A stretch of DNA of 64,000 nt, taken from positions 3,162,001 to 3,226,000 of the forward strand of contig NC_060258.1 of NCBI RefSeq assembly GCF_921293095.1. Direction: 5' to 3'. Below the pieces are notes generated by a model. That model did no database searches, was not told the origin of the DNA, and saw nothing but the letters and a program-made list of their open reading frames with translations. Of this stretch, positions 35,421 through 46,053 are shown piece after piece (the first letter of the stretch is position 1; every line of letters begins with the position of its first letter). This stretch comes from Ischnura elegans (taxonomy: Eukaryota; Arthropoda; Insecta; Odonata; Coenagrionidae). A program made the position numbers and the translations under genes.

Positions 35421-36400
35421 TTTGGCTCGACTATCCCAGTGACACAGGAAACAGCAGTGCTTTGTGTAACCTCCTTGTAAACCGGTGAGGATGGCAATAA
35501 CATTAAGATCAGCGCATACAGACCACTGGTACTGTTCGTACTTGATTGGCTGCAGTAGGTATTTCGCATGTTCTCGTATGTTTTTTTCATATTTACAGCA
35601 AGAGTGATAGGGATGGATGGCTTTTCATTACCATTGTGTAGTAACACAGCCTTGAGACTTATCCTAGAGGAATCTACGAATAGCGTCCAATCCTCAGAGT
35701 TGTAGCTCGACTTCAGTTATCCCATTAGCGATGGAATTTCACTGCAAAACACCAAATCACCATCCTTTGTAGAAGTAGGATCTAGGTTCATCTCTCTTTT
35801 CCTCTACATCGATATATTGACATTTTGATTTAGTAGATTCCATTGTTGAAGTCGTGATGCAAGCAACAGAGCATTAGACTTAGGAAGGTCTAAGTCGCTG
35901 ATCAGATCATTCAGCTCTTCCTCACTCATCACAAGTGGTTCATTAATGTCAGGCACTGGAGCGTAATTGGGGTCTGACTGTGCACTCGTAGATTGTGCGA
36001 CATCCTCACAAGCTGCAGGGTCTTCTTCGGATGAAACACCTCGCAGGGTGTATGAGTCTGGTGGTACGGGTACAGGCAGACAAAAATCATATTTCACAAG
36101 TCTCCTCGCGGAATCCAAGTGAGGATACCGTATTATATGCTTCATGTTTTTTGAGAATCATTGGCCAGGCAGATGTAACTGTCTGAAACATGATCATGGG
36201 GCTCGCGCCAAACCATAGGTGCGACAGACGGCATCGATGTACATGTGTGTACCTTTCAACCATCCTGTGAGAGAACGCGCACACGAGTTACAACTTTGTT
36301 TCGGAGCCCAAACGTGATCCTGGTCGCCAAATTTACACCTGAAGTACAGATGGTAGACTGTCTTCAGGAATGGTGACAATGGAACTTTTTACTACTACTT
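35421..36400 (-). pseudogene. Decayed repeat-borne protein gene (family B), 5' part
   Basis: Minus strand, in order: CKFGDQDHVWAPKQSCNSCA and RSLTGWLKGTHM (36194-36379); PMVWREP-like and CYIC-like blocks in another frame; VPVPPDSYTL, SEEELNDLISDLDLPKSNAL and LLASRLQQWNLL (35804-36145); LFVDSS, then KAVLLHNGNEKPSIPITLAV and NMKKTYENM (35430-35720). Frame changes and stops break it. The N-terminal C-x2-C pairs suggest a zinc-binding start. Function of the family is unknown to me. It reads into 33713-33367 when the inserted element is ignored. Confidence 0.6.
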
Positions 36401-37729
36401 TTTCCCTTGAAAATCAATTCCACACATTTATAGTAGAATGAATCTATCAAATTGTTGCAAGATCTTGGTACGTTCGTTTAACACAATATAGGACGTGGCG
36501 TGGTGTTACAATGTGGTGTTGCGACACAGCGTAACACCTTATTGTAACACCAAGATCAACTCGAAACTGAAATATTTGTTTCACTCAACCATGTGGTGTG
36601 TGTCTTGGCGCCTTTTTTTCTTTGTCTGTCATCTAGACAGAAATGAGACGACGAATGATTGAAAGCAGATTACGAAACCTTCATCCGTCAATAATGCCTA
36701 GGTGTTAGTGCATGCAGTGTAGAACGACAGTAAATATGTGCTACCCAAGAGGAGGGGGTACGTTTCCGGGGTTTTCAGCTAGAGAAAAGAATGTTACTGG
36801 GATGTAGCCAAGTTACAGTTCTTGGATTAAGATAAAAATTCAGAATTATGCCCTCCAAACACGGAAAACACATTAAATACCAAAAATACGTCTGTCAAAA
36901 AATTTTCAATCGCTTATGGAAACACCACCCTGCCAAAAAAAGCCTTACGTGCTGGAACTTTCTTAATGAGATATTCGCAATCAACATCTGGAAATCTAAC
37001 CGGTACACCCTCGTGGGAGGATTTTTATGCCGACCAGTGTCATCACTCTTAATTAAACTCTCTGAATCTAATCAGATTAGTCTCTCACAGCTTGATTCAA
37101 TTATGAAAATGTGTAATTAGGTTAACTGCAAATTAGTATAATTATATTAACCCCTCAAGTGTGACTATAAATGCCCCTGGTCCCTCTCTCAGCGTGTGCA
37201 ACGCACTGTATGCGTCTTCTAAATGCCATGACTAAAGCCTGCGCGATAGACCAAAGGCATCCGAATCTTTCATTAAGAATTTCTATCTCTTAAGCTTCCA
37301 TATATGTACTTTTAGTGAGTATATATGAGACATATCTGCCTGCTTTCGTTCTGTGCCTCTTTGCCTTCGTTTGTGTGCTCGTATTTTTTAATAATATTCT
37401 TTCAGCTTATGCTTCCTCTAGGAGCAGCATCTGGTGGACCCTCACAGATGATATTCTTCCACTCACGCTCCGATTTATGTGTTTTCTTAGCGATTGTGTG
37501 TTCTGCGTAGGGGCGCTGATTGCTTTCCTCAGTGGTTCATTATCATCTGCTTTCCTGCCTTATCCTTTCCTCTCTCTTTCATCGTGGCAATAATAGTGAA
37601 GGCATGAACCTGAATCTTGCAGCAGCAGAGGGGGTCCGAAAAAATTACCATTTTATCTAGTGTAAATTGGAAACCCCAAGGGGGATTAGCCCCTCTTTGG
37701 AACCACCCCTGGTTTTTACCAGTTTTAAC
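36401..37729. other. Inside the long inverted repeats; no gene recognised
   Basis: Open frames at 36848-37120 and 37315-37593 lack motifs. GGTGTTACAATGTGGTGTTG...CAACACC-type short palindromes occur at 36490-36560. Confidence 0.3.
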
Positions 37730-38322
37730 TGTATTTTCATTTATGCTACCCATCACATTGTTTTCTGTAACACTGAAATGATATAGCCATGACCTATACC
37801 GTTCAACAATGGGTATTTCAAATTTAAGTGGCACTACTTGCATTTTGCTAGTGTAGTTCTGTAGACAAATAATTTTATGGGCATGATGCCTTAAGTGTGC
37901 CATCTTGATATTTTGTATGCGTGTAGTAAAATGTATGAGCAATAACATATATTTTTATAAAAAAATTGAATTGTTTTGAGATATTCAAGGTCAAGGTCAA
38001 CGACCTCGAGTATTGAAATTATTATAAATAGGCCATGTTGTATGTCAATGTAAAGCCCTAAATATTACCTTTCCAAATGCATTAGTTCCGTTTTTCTACC
38101 ATCAGTAGAACCGCAATTATAGTCATTTACCTTTAGAGAGACACGCTGAAATTTCTACATATTCACAACATTTGTGGACCTGTAGCTTTTGTCAAATCAT
38201 CATTTACGTTTACAAATTGGTATTTTTCCATCACTTACCATTACCATTCTACCACACCAAATTTGAAAGAAATCTGACGTGGTCGCGTTGAGCGGTATGT
38301 TGAATTCACATGGAATGACCCG
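37730..38322. repeat. Long inverted repeat, right arm
   Basis: Reverse complement of 28495-29095, ending in the same CGGGTCATTCCATGTGAATT (minus strand from 38322). The pair bounds about 9.8 kb that includes both fossil genes. Confidence 0.8.
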
Positions 38323-38339
38323 TGTTTCAAATTTTGGTG

Positions 38340-39010
38340 TTATGAAGTTCCTAGGTTTTTTTTATGAATACCAGCTAAGATATGCACTGAATGTGATGTG
38401 CACTGTTTATTTGATTTTAAAGATGGCTTATGTGGTGAAATACCATATTTTATTAACTGAGATGATTAACCTATGTAACAGTTGTCACAATCGTGGCTTG
38501 CCATATGATATCCTGCATTTTTAGGGGTTGTTGAGGAAATTGTTTTTTTGTGTAGAATTGACACTGGGTATTAAAATAATTATGAAAAATTTTGAGGTCT
38601 GTTTTTTTAACGTAAATATTTTTTCAGATGGGTAATTTTGTTAGATGTTTACCTTTTCAGGAAAGGTTTTTGTAAGTGCTTGCACAGGGAATCGATTAGT
38701 ATTCCACTTTGTAAGTAAATTTTGTTGAATGAATTTTGAGTATGTTGTCAGAAATCAGGTATCTTTTGAGGACAGAATGTAATAAATTTGTTTTGTTAAT
38801 GTTTTAGATTTTTTTAGTTTTACTCTCAAATTTTTGCAGAATTCTTTGCCAAAAAACCTTTCCACATAAATCTAGAGCTGAAAAAGCGTGTTAACTGTAT
38901 TTACTTTTCTGGGTGATGTGATTTGAAAATTAAACAATCTCCTAAATTATTAGGTGTCATCCACCTATTGATGTGGAGCTGTTAGAAATTCTTAGATTCT
39001 TGTTTATCTT
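38340..39010 (-). mobile_element. Old Penelope-like element remnant
   Basis: Minus strand: RLFNFQITSPRKVNTVNTLF and ERFFGKEF near 38870-38960 (thumb region), then SHDCDNCYIG and SPHKPSLKSNKQCT near 38400-38510 (GIY-YIG). Many stops. Confidence 0.5.
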
Positions 39011-39169
39011 CTTTGTTTTGCCGTACACTATTCAGTGCATTGGCTGTTCAGGCATTGCTCTCTTGCCCGTTGAAATTGGTCCCATGTATCTCTAACTGCT
39101 GTCTCTTGTATTATGTTCTGTGACTTTGAACATTGTTTCCTCCTCTTTAGGGCTTTTCTAAAACTCTCC

Positions 39170-39612
39170 CATCCAGGATCAGGCTGATGATTTCATACTC
39201 TTCCACCTCAGAAAGTGGCCAACATATGAGATGTACCTTTTCTATCCCCGAGTTTGTTTTTGAGCACATATAAAAAGTAGGTCAATTACTATAGAAATGA
39301 ATCAAAAACATATTCCACGTCAAAGATTCACATTTTAAGACAACACTGTTGAAAGCATTTATTTTCTTTCTTTCTTTGCCCCATGTATGTTGTTATATGG
39401 CCACAATGTGAACTGATTATACCAAGTATTCTCCTGCCTAATTTGGTCTCAGCAGCTATTTAGCTTTTGAGTTATTGATTATGAGACACATGTCAATTAG
39501 TACGCAAATGCTTGAATATCACATTGAAAATCCTTTTTCATTAATATAAGGAGTATGCTTCATTTGTTGACACTAAAGGAAGGTGAGTTTATGGTAGTTA
39601 CTTTCTCCTCAG
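39170..39612 (+). repeat. Intron 2 sequence homologous to copy A intron 2
   Basis: Collinear with 18110-18560 (minus strand); see that entry. It lies immediately before exon 3 of copy B. Confidence 0.7.
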
Positions 39613-39780
39613 GGTATCCAAGGAGATGAGGCAGTTGAAGACGAGTTGGGGTCCTCTGCTGACACAAAAGACTTCATTCAAGATGAGATACAAGGCACCT
39701 CACATCTCACTTGCTCACTCCAAAGGACTGAAATATACATTCCTGTGCCAGACTCCCATCAATCCAGAGCTAATATATTG
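39613..39780 (+). CDS. ZAD gene copy B, exon 3
   Basis: 168-bp phase-0 exon; acceptor CTCCTCAG, donor GTAAGT. GIQGDEAVEDELGSS and QRTEIYIPVPDSHQS match copy A. The intron before it is 14.6 kb, against 2.4 kb in copy A. Confidence 0.87.
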
Positions 39781-40087
39781 GTAAGTTTTATTCTCATCCA
39801 CAGGGAAACCCTGGTTGAATGACCTTAATTTATAGATTTTTCCAAGAACATGACAAAATTGCTTTTCCCCAATGTAACTGAATGCATTTCTATGGTAAGT
39901 CATCCTTGCTTGTGTGCCTATGGAGATCTGATTCCATGAGTTGAAAAAAGAGGACAGCACCCTATAAAAAAGAGATAAGAGGAAAATCAGGCAGAATCAA
40001 AAATAACGCCAATCTTGGCCAACTGATGGGGCTAGACCTAGGGGGATTTGGTTGTTTAAACCCCTGCCGAAAACACTGGAGATTAGA

Positions 40088-40166
40088 TTAGCCTGGAAAG
40101 CTCGGTGGTCTGAGCATCTGCCCGGAAAGCAGAAGGTCCGTGGTTTGATTCCCGGTTCAGGTGAAC
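40088..40166 (+). mobile_element. tRNA-derived SINE
   Basis: AGCTCGGTGGTCTGAGC (A-box-like) and GTGGTTTGATTCCCGG (B-box-like) with tRNA spacing, including an intervening anticodon-arm-like GCCCGGAAAGCAGAAGG. The 5' acceptor arm does not pair, so I do not call a tRNA. Confidence 0.5.
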
Positions 40167-40314
40167 TTTTTTCCATGTGTTTTCGGCCTTCATTCCATCT
40201 CCACACCACAGATTCATCGTCCTGTATTTATGTTTCTATCCCTTTGTTTCAATTTCTATTATATGTTATTATGATTGTATATTCGCCTTTGGCGATCTGT
40301 GTGAATGTGAATTT

Positions 40315-41232
40315 GAGATAGTATGTGGCCGTAAGTATGTGGCCGATCGAGGAGAACGGACAAAAATAACACTAATAAAAACAAAGAAACACATAAAAAA
40401 GGACACTCACAAAGAATCTTTCAGACGTTTCAGCGGGTTGACCCGCTATCTTCAGTGCCGAAGGCAAACTGCTGCAGGCGGATTCCTCCAGTAGCCCTCC
40501 TTGGTGAAGTAGATGGGGGGGAAGGGAGGTTAGGGTTTGCTTTGACTTTTAGTGGGCAATGTTTAGCCCGGGTGTTGCAAACGCCTTTTCAACCCAAATA
40601 TGTGCCATTTCCCTCGTTCTCACCTCGATGATGGCTGCCTTCTCTGGTAGAATTTCAATGATGGTTTCAATGGTCAAAACATTTGTCGAAAGAACTGTTG
40701 TGTGAGGCAGTGTGAACGGGGATGGGTTCATGAAAGGGGGGGTTTTTCAGGAGTGCCTGTGGTTATTCATTCGGATGGATATGTGTGTGGTACATTCTCC
40801 TATGTAGTACGAGGTACCAATCCTACCGGTACCAATCTCCTAATGGCGACAATTGACGTCGTTTCACTATATACTTCTATTCCCCACCACGAAGGTCTCA
40901 ATGCCCTCAACTGCTTTCTTGCCCAATGCCCTCAGCCTCACTCTCCCTCCACCAACTTCATCATCCAATTAGCTGAACTAATTCTCAACAAAAACGCCTT
41001 CAACTTCAACGACACCATCTACCTACAAAAGTGAGGAGTCCCGATGGGAACCAGAATGGCCCCAGCCTATACAAACATGGGTCACCTGGAAAGCTCTTTT
41101 CTAAATTCCCAAACCCTCAAGCCTGTCCTGTGGGTCCGATTCATCGACGACATTTTTTTACTATGGGCCCATGGGCCCGATTTGCTTGACACATTCATTG
41201 CATCCCTCAACTCCACCTCATCTGTTTCTTTC
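40315..41232 (+). mobile_element. Penelope-like element, left part (split by the 9.4-kb transposon)
   Basis: 40315-40816 is an inverted copy of the PLE 3' end (arm 51325-51834), so it carries antisense C-terminal coding sequence and a hammerhead core. From about 40820 the plus strand reads as reverse transcriptase: ATIDVVSLYTSIPHHEGL, ELILNKNAFNF, then a TGA at 41032, then GVPMGTRMAPAYTNMG and VRFIDDIFLLW with the catalytic DD. The 5' part of the RT is missing. The transposon entered after NSTSSVSF and the frame resumes at 50630. Confidence 0.85.
40422..40471 (-). ncRNA. Hammerhead ribozyme candidate in PLE terminus
   Basis: Minus strand reads CAGTT, then a stem TGCC-TTC-GGCA, core CTGAAGA, a six-pair stem II AGCGGG-TCAA-CCCGCT, then GAAAC. 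These are the CUGANGA and GAAA core boxes, stem I, stem II and a GUU cleavage triplet in the right order, with the very short stem III typical of PLE hammerheads. Confidence 0.7.
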
Positions 41233-41550
41233 CCCTGGCGAAAAAGAATGGTAACATTTGTGTAACCTAATGGTAACTTTGGAGTGTACCATTAGTGTAG
41301 GAAAATGGTGAAGGCTGTGTGTAACCATAGTGTACATAGTTATAACTCCAGTGTACAATATGTGTAACTTTGTGGTGAAGTGGCCCAATCTGTGTAGGTT
41401 TTGTGTGTATATTGTGTAACAATTGGCGCTGAATTGTGTACAGTGAGTACAGTCTGCAGTGGTACATGATGTGTACATGATGTACACTATAGTACCATTT
41501 AGTACACAGGTGTACATTAATGGTATAAAGGGTACCATGCAATTAGGATT
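41233..41550 (+). repeat. Left subterminal repeat array
   Basis: About a dozen GTGTA motifs (TGTGTAAC, AGTGTACC, TGTGTACA) plus TGGTAAC and GGTACATG in some 310 bp, with little other complexity. Likely binding sites for one of the two element proteins, as with the subterminal repeats of CACTA elements. Confidence 0.75.
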
Positions 41551-41590
41551 AAACTTAAATACATAAATGCAGAATGTTTAAAAATCAATC

Positions 41591-41596
41591 TTTATT
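41591..41596 (-). promoter_or_regulatory. Polyadenylation signal of the partner gene
   Basis: AATAAA on the minus strand, 53 bp beyond the TAG at 41649. Confidence 0.6.
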
Positions 41597-41648
41597 AGTG
41601 TATGTACATATTTGATGAATTACTATAAATCATCTGTCGTTTCCTCCC

Positions 41649-41677
41649 CTACTCCCTCTTGATGATCTTGATAGTTC
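41649..41677 (-). CDS. Transposon partner gene, exon 7 (terminal)
   Basis: Acceptor TTCAACAG; the phase-1 join from exon 6 gives a short tail ending IKIIKRE and TAG. An alternative phase would give a more acidic tail of about 17 residues, so the exact end is the least certain part of this gene. Confidence 0.5.
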
Positions 41678-41881
41678 CTGTTGAATGAAAAAGTAAAATT
41701 TAAAACATATGTCAAGCAAAATTTTATAACATGATAAAATGGACAATAATTTGGTTTAATGCATAACATTACACTTTTTCTGGCAAAATAATCTTTATTT
41801 TTTCAAAAATGAAATGAAACTGGTTGAGAAGACTTAATGTTTCACAATATTTTCATACATAACAACCCCTTAAGTTACTGC

Positions 41882-43372
41882 AGGGTCATTCCATGTCAAC
41901 TCAACAAGGGTCCCACGCCTGCCATCTGAGATTTTGATCATTTTTTCCCTGTTGTTGTGCTTCTATGATTTTTTAGTGATGGTTGTAAAATGGTGGGCTA
42001 CAGCACTTACATTTCAGGGCTTCCCCAAAAAGGTGAGTTGAATTTGAGTATTGAGATTCCTATAAACCCCTATCATTCTTTAAATTTAGCAGCCAAGCTA
42101 TTTTTAATTTCCAAAGAGTATAAAATGGCAACATTTTAGAAAATATATGAATTTACTAGATATTTGCAATTAGGCAAAAAACTGGTTGAATATGTACCTA
42201 TTTGAAGAATGAATACATACCTCTGACCTCTAAGCCTGATATTAAGCACTCCAGGCCTTCTCAATAGCAGTGACTGTGCAATCTGCCAAGGTGTACTGAC
42301 TTCCTGTAATGGTCTTACGCACAAGAACTCTGATCTTAGATGTCAAACACCTATGGCCTAAATGATGTCTACTCTGTGTTGAGAGCTAAAGCATAGCAAC
42401 ATGAAACATGGGATTCCAATGAAAGTAACTAACACATTGAAAGTGCTCAAACTCAAAAGCAGACTTGAACTCCATATATCTAAATGTCTCCACTTCCCAT
42501 TAATTTTCATCATGCACCTGGATATTACATCGCTGATGTGAATGAAAACAGATGTTACAATGGCTTTATTGTTCAAACAGTTGAGGGTGGTACAATTCTT
42601 GTGAATTTCATGACATTTGATGGTAAGGCTAGGTCAAACACGTGGCCAAAATAAGGATTAGTGCAGGATTACATAAACAAATTTGTGTTAATGCTAGTAA
42701 CAGTGCGTAACACCATTACAGGAAGTCAGTACACCTTGGCAGATTGCACAGTCACTGCTATTGAGAAGGCCTAGAGTGCTTAATATCAGGCTTAGAGGTC
42801 AGAGGTATGTATTCATTCTTCAAATAGGTACATATTCAACCAGTTTTTTGCCTAATTGCAAATATCTAGTAAATTCATATATTTTCTAAAATGTTGCCAT
42901 TTTATACTCTTTGGAAATTAAAAATTTATATATATACATTTAAAGAATGATAGGGGTTTACAGGAACCTCAATACTCAAATTCAACTCACCTCTTGGGGG
43001 AAGCCCTGAAATATAAGTGCTGTAGCCCGCCATTTTATAACCATCACTAAAAAATCATAGAAGCACTATCAATCATGGGAGCAACTTCAGGTTTAATTTT
43101 CCTGCAAGAGGGAGGATAGTGCATGGTTACAGCTACAGGGGCACAAATATGGTAGTTTTGAATAATTTGACTGGTGCGCAGAATTTTTGTGTGTGCCTCA
43201 TTGACTTCAAACACTCATATCTTGGAAATTACTTGCAATGGGTCTTTAATATTTTGGATTTTTCTTAACTAAGGTTGAAACTAACAACAGGGATAAAATG
43301 ATCAAAATCTGAGATGGTGGGCGTGGGACCCCCCAAAAATTGGTTGAGTTGACATGGAATGACCCTGCTCTT
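41882..43372. mobile_element. Foldback (long inverted repeat) element nested in the transposon
   Basis: Left end CAGGGTCATTCCATGTCAAC at 41881 and its reverse complement at 43372. Arms of several hundred bp align inward (for example GGTGTACTGACTTCCTGTAA at 42290 against TTACAGGAAGTCAGTACACC at 42716). It occupies the last intron of the partner gene without touching an exon. The outer GGGTCATTCCATGT is shared with the arms at 28495 and 38322. Confidence 0.75.
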
Positions 43373-43452
43373 ATTTATTTTACCTCATACCATGTTGATT
43401 CAAGCTAACTTATATTAAGCCAATTGGTAAAATAAAATTTGAAGCAACTTAC

Positions 43453-43617
43453 GGAGCCAGGTTCTCTGCAATTTTTTTTTCCCCATGCCAGTGTTCCGTC
43501 GTCCATTCAAGTCTCTGGCCAGCTTTGATAGCATGGTCATCACCTCCGCAGACTTTTGAGACAGTGCTGAGTGATTGCCCTCAAATCCAGTTCTGGTTAA
43601 GAACATTTCGTAGTGAG
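43453..43617 (-). CDS. Transposon partner gene, exon 6
   Basis: 165 bp, phase 1 at both ends; acceptor TTTCCCTGCAG, donor GTAAGT. Encodes AHYEMFLTRTGFEGNHSALS and ARDLNGRRNTGMGKKK, a basic C-terminus. Confidence 0.7.
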
Positions 43618-43693
43618 CTGCAGGGAAACCATAACAAATCAATAAATTATATCTACAGGTGCAACTCAGGAATATCTGTAAATATATATATAC

Positions 43694-43895
43694 CTCTAGC
43701 TGCTGCTTCAAATTGTGTTGCGAATGGCACAAGCTCTCCCTTATTCTGGTCATGGACCCGATACCTCAGTCGCTTGGCCTCTTCTCGACTGTAACAGCCT
43801 AGCAGGAGTGCCCTGCACCATTTCCTGCTATTAGTTTCGCACTCCATCACTCTTAGGGCAGTTGCAGCAATTGGTATTCCTGGTGCAAGAAATGC
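43694..43895 (-). CDS. Transposon partner gene, exon 5
   Basis: 202 bp; acceptor TCATTCAAG, donor GTATAT, joins in phase to exon 6. Encodes AFLAPGIPIAATALRVMECE and NSRKWCRALLLGCYSREEAK, a helical basic region with faint likeness to BEN domains. Confidence 0.7.
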
Positions 43896-43997
43896 CTTGA
43901 ATGAAAAAAAAATGAAAATGAAAAAAAAAGGAGTTATGGGAAGAATGTTAAGATCACGATGTAGGAGACAATCTAGAATCTAGAAATTGGATTTTAC

Positions 43998-44065
43998 CTC
44001 TTGTCCTTGTGCACTGCTGCATGAAGCTAGTTCACTTGCGACACCACTCGTAGGCAATTTAGCAT
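43998..44065 (-). CDS. Transposon partner gene, exon 4
   Basis: 68 bp; acceptor CTTGTTGCAG, donor GTAAAA. Enters in phase 1 and leaves in phase 0; encodes AKLPTSGVASELASSCSSAQ. Confidence 0.65.
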
Positions 44066-44327
44066 CTGCAACAAGCCACAATTATTCAAGACTGGATTTA
44101 GTACAATTTGTAAAATTAAGAGGGGGAAAAAGGCTTCCAAGAAGAGCATAATGCATAGCAGTAGCTGTTGCTGAAATGGAAGCTATTAATCTTTGTTGCA
44201 ATGTCAATTATTTAAAATTTTAAAATGAAATAAAATATCATAGGAAAGATGAATAGGAGGGATTTAACAAGGAAGAGGCACTCATTCAACCATTGACCCA
44301 CTACAGCATGCTTTGAATCACACTTAC

Positions 44328-44727
44328 TTAGAGTAGAGTCGACAGAGGCCAAGCAAAATTTTAAACTTGATACCTCTGAGGTCAAATTGGTAACTTGAGA
44401 GGTGAGGTCATCAAGTCTTGAGATGATCGCATCATCTTTAATCGATTTCGCTTCTAAATCTTTCTTTGCTTCTAGAGCAACACATTTCCAGTGCTCTGCC
44501 TCCTCCTTGTATTTCTTCACTTCAGAATCTTGGTCTAAGCCACAAGGGAAGGCGTTACCAGATGAAGACTTTGAAACACACTCATTGAGGCTGGCAGGCT
44601 TGGACAACTTAGATTTCTTTGAATTCCCAGGTTTGCCTTCACAAGTGATTGCCTTGACAAACTCATGCAGTTTGTCCGTACTACAAGTATTTGCACTCCT
44701 CTTCTTACTTTCATTCTCTGCATTGGA
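44328..44727 (-). CDS. Transposon partner gene, exon 3 (coiled coil)
   Basis: 400 bp; acceptor CCTATTGCAG, donor GTAAGT. Starts with a lysine-rich stretch (NESKKRSANTCSTDKLHEF) and ends in a heptad-like coiled coil (IISRLDDLTSQVTNLTSEVS) that could oligomerise the protein. Confidence 0.75.
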
Positions 44728-45066
44728 CTGCAATAGGAAAAAATGTTATCAGTATGCCATATTCTTGCATATAAATATTGGCCAGTGTTGAATGCTAAAT
44801 TTAATTTTGACAGCGTATGAAATTTTCATTTGAATTCTGAAAATGAGTTAAATCCTGACATTCACCAAAATCCAGATATTCATCCAGGGATTCAATAAAA
44901 TAAGAATGTGAGAACTCTATCGAACCTGAGATTCAAGTGAAGTCTCATGTTCGATTGTTTTGTCATGTAAATCAACACATAATATGCTTCTTATTGGAAA
45001 GACAGGATTCACGACATATGATGTGAAAATAATTAATAACTAATCGTAATAAGAGAGAAAACAAAC

Positions 45067-45197
45067 CTTCTTCGGTTGCACCAATCTTCCTCGCTCTACT
45101 TCACTCTCAGACCCAAGAGCATCAGAATCTGTCGGTCGCAAAACTGGCCACTTCAACCTGGACTTCTGGATGCTTTCGTTCAATGCTTTTTCATTCT
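45067..45197 (-). CDS. Transposon partner gene, exon 2
   Basis: 131 bp; acceptor ATCCACAG, donor GTTTGT. Enters phase 1, leaves phase 0; encodes ENEKALNESIQKSRLKWPVL and an acidic SDALGSESEVERG. Confidence 0.7.
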
Positions 45198-45358
45198 CTG
45201 TGGATACATCCCGTAGATAATAATAATTATAGCAAGTGTATTGTATTTTTTAAGGTTTGAAACTTTGAACACAAACCAAATCGAACTTTCAAAAAATACC
45301 TAAGTCATACCTCGTGACATAATTCAGTAATACAATAGGCGACTTGGATGAAACTTAC

Positions 45359-45605
45359 CGGCAATTCTACAAATGTAAACTTTGAAGAGCTGATATTTGT
45401 CCTTCGCATCACTCCACTCCTTCGACTTTATCAGGTACTTTTGCCCGGGATTAAAGTCTTTATCATGCCTCGGCTTGTGGTGAACGAGTTGATGCACTCT
45501 AACCGTTTCGTCCAGTCCATCCGTGTGCTTACACGCTACAAGCCAATCTTCCGGGATTTTTTCAGCTGCAGCAGCAACACAGTTGTCATTTACTGGATAA
45601 GGCAT
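45359..45605 (-). CDS. Transposon partner gene, exon 1 (413-aa protein)
   Basis: First of seven exons (45605-45359, 45197-45067, 44727-44328, 44065-43998, 43895-43694, 43617-43453, 41677-41649) whose lengths sum to 1,242 bp, exactly 414 codons with stop, and whose phases agree at every join. The N-terminus has PEDWLVACKHTDGLDETVRV and KYLIKSKEWSDAKDKYQLFK, a compact domain I do not recognise. The protein then has an acidic-basic linker, a coiled coil and a basic C-terminal region. By position it is analogous to the TnpA protein of plant CACTA elements, which binds subterminal repeats; that role is inference. It starts 448 bp from the divergent transposase start. Confidence 0.72.
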
Positions 45606-46053
45606 TATTTATCTAAAGCGCAGATTTACCGAATCAAATCTAGAGAAGACCGACGTCAAAACTTAAACAAACAATCCAAACGTACATAAACCGACGCGTA
45701 AGGAAAAATCCAAGCAACGTGGTTACGAATTTCTGCATTCAGTTGTTTGTTTGGATATGTCCTAAGAGTAAAATAATACTTCATGAATTTAAAGTGTAAC
45801 TTTCGATATGTTCTTCACTATGGCGTAATACTGTTATTTATCCTCCGTCTCAATTCCAAATAAATCCGGTATCATGATTTATGCTTGATACTCCGTGTTA
45901 AACTGAAATGTGGCGTGGGGTGTAGATCGAGTTTTTCATACTACATAATATTCCCTGCTTACACCGCGCGGAATTTTTCATACTGTCATGCTGAAAATTA
46001 TGATATGTTACTGATACTAATGAAGAGCACTTTTAGAGGTTAATGTTGAGAAA
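45606..46053. promoter_or_regulatory. Bidirectional promoter of the transposon
   Basis: The only sequence between the divergent ATGs at 45605 (minus) and 46054 (plus). It contains no repeat array and no obvious TATA box. Confidence 0.5.

Noticed and set aside
40088-40166. Possible functional tRNA gene
   Set aside because: A- and B-box-like blocks are present but the acceptor and D arms do not pair; a SINE explains it better.
41218-41542. Overlapping minus-strand open frames of 91 and 106 codons
   Set aside because: They are by-products of the GTGTA repeat array and repeat the same few residues.
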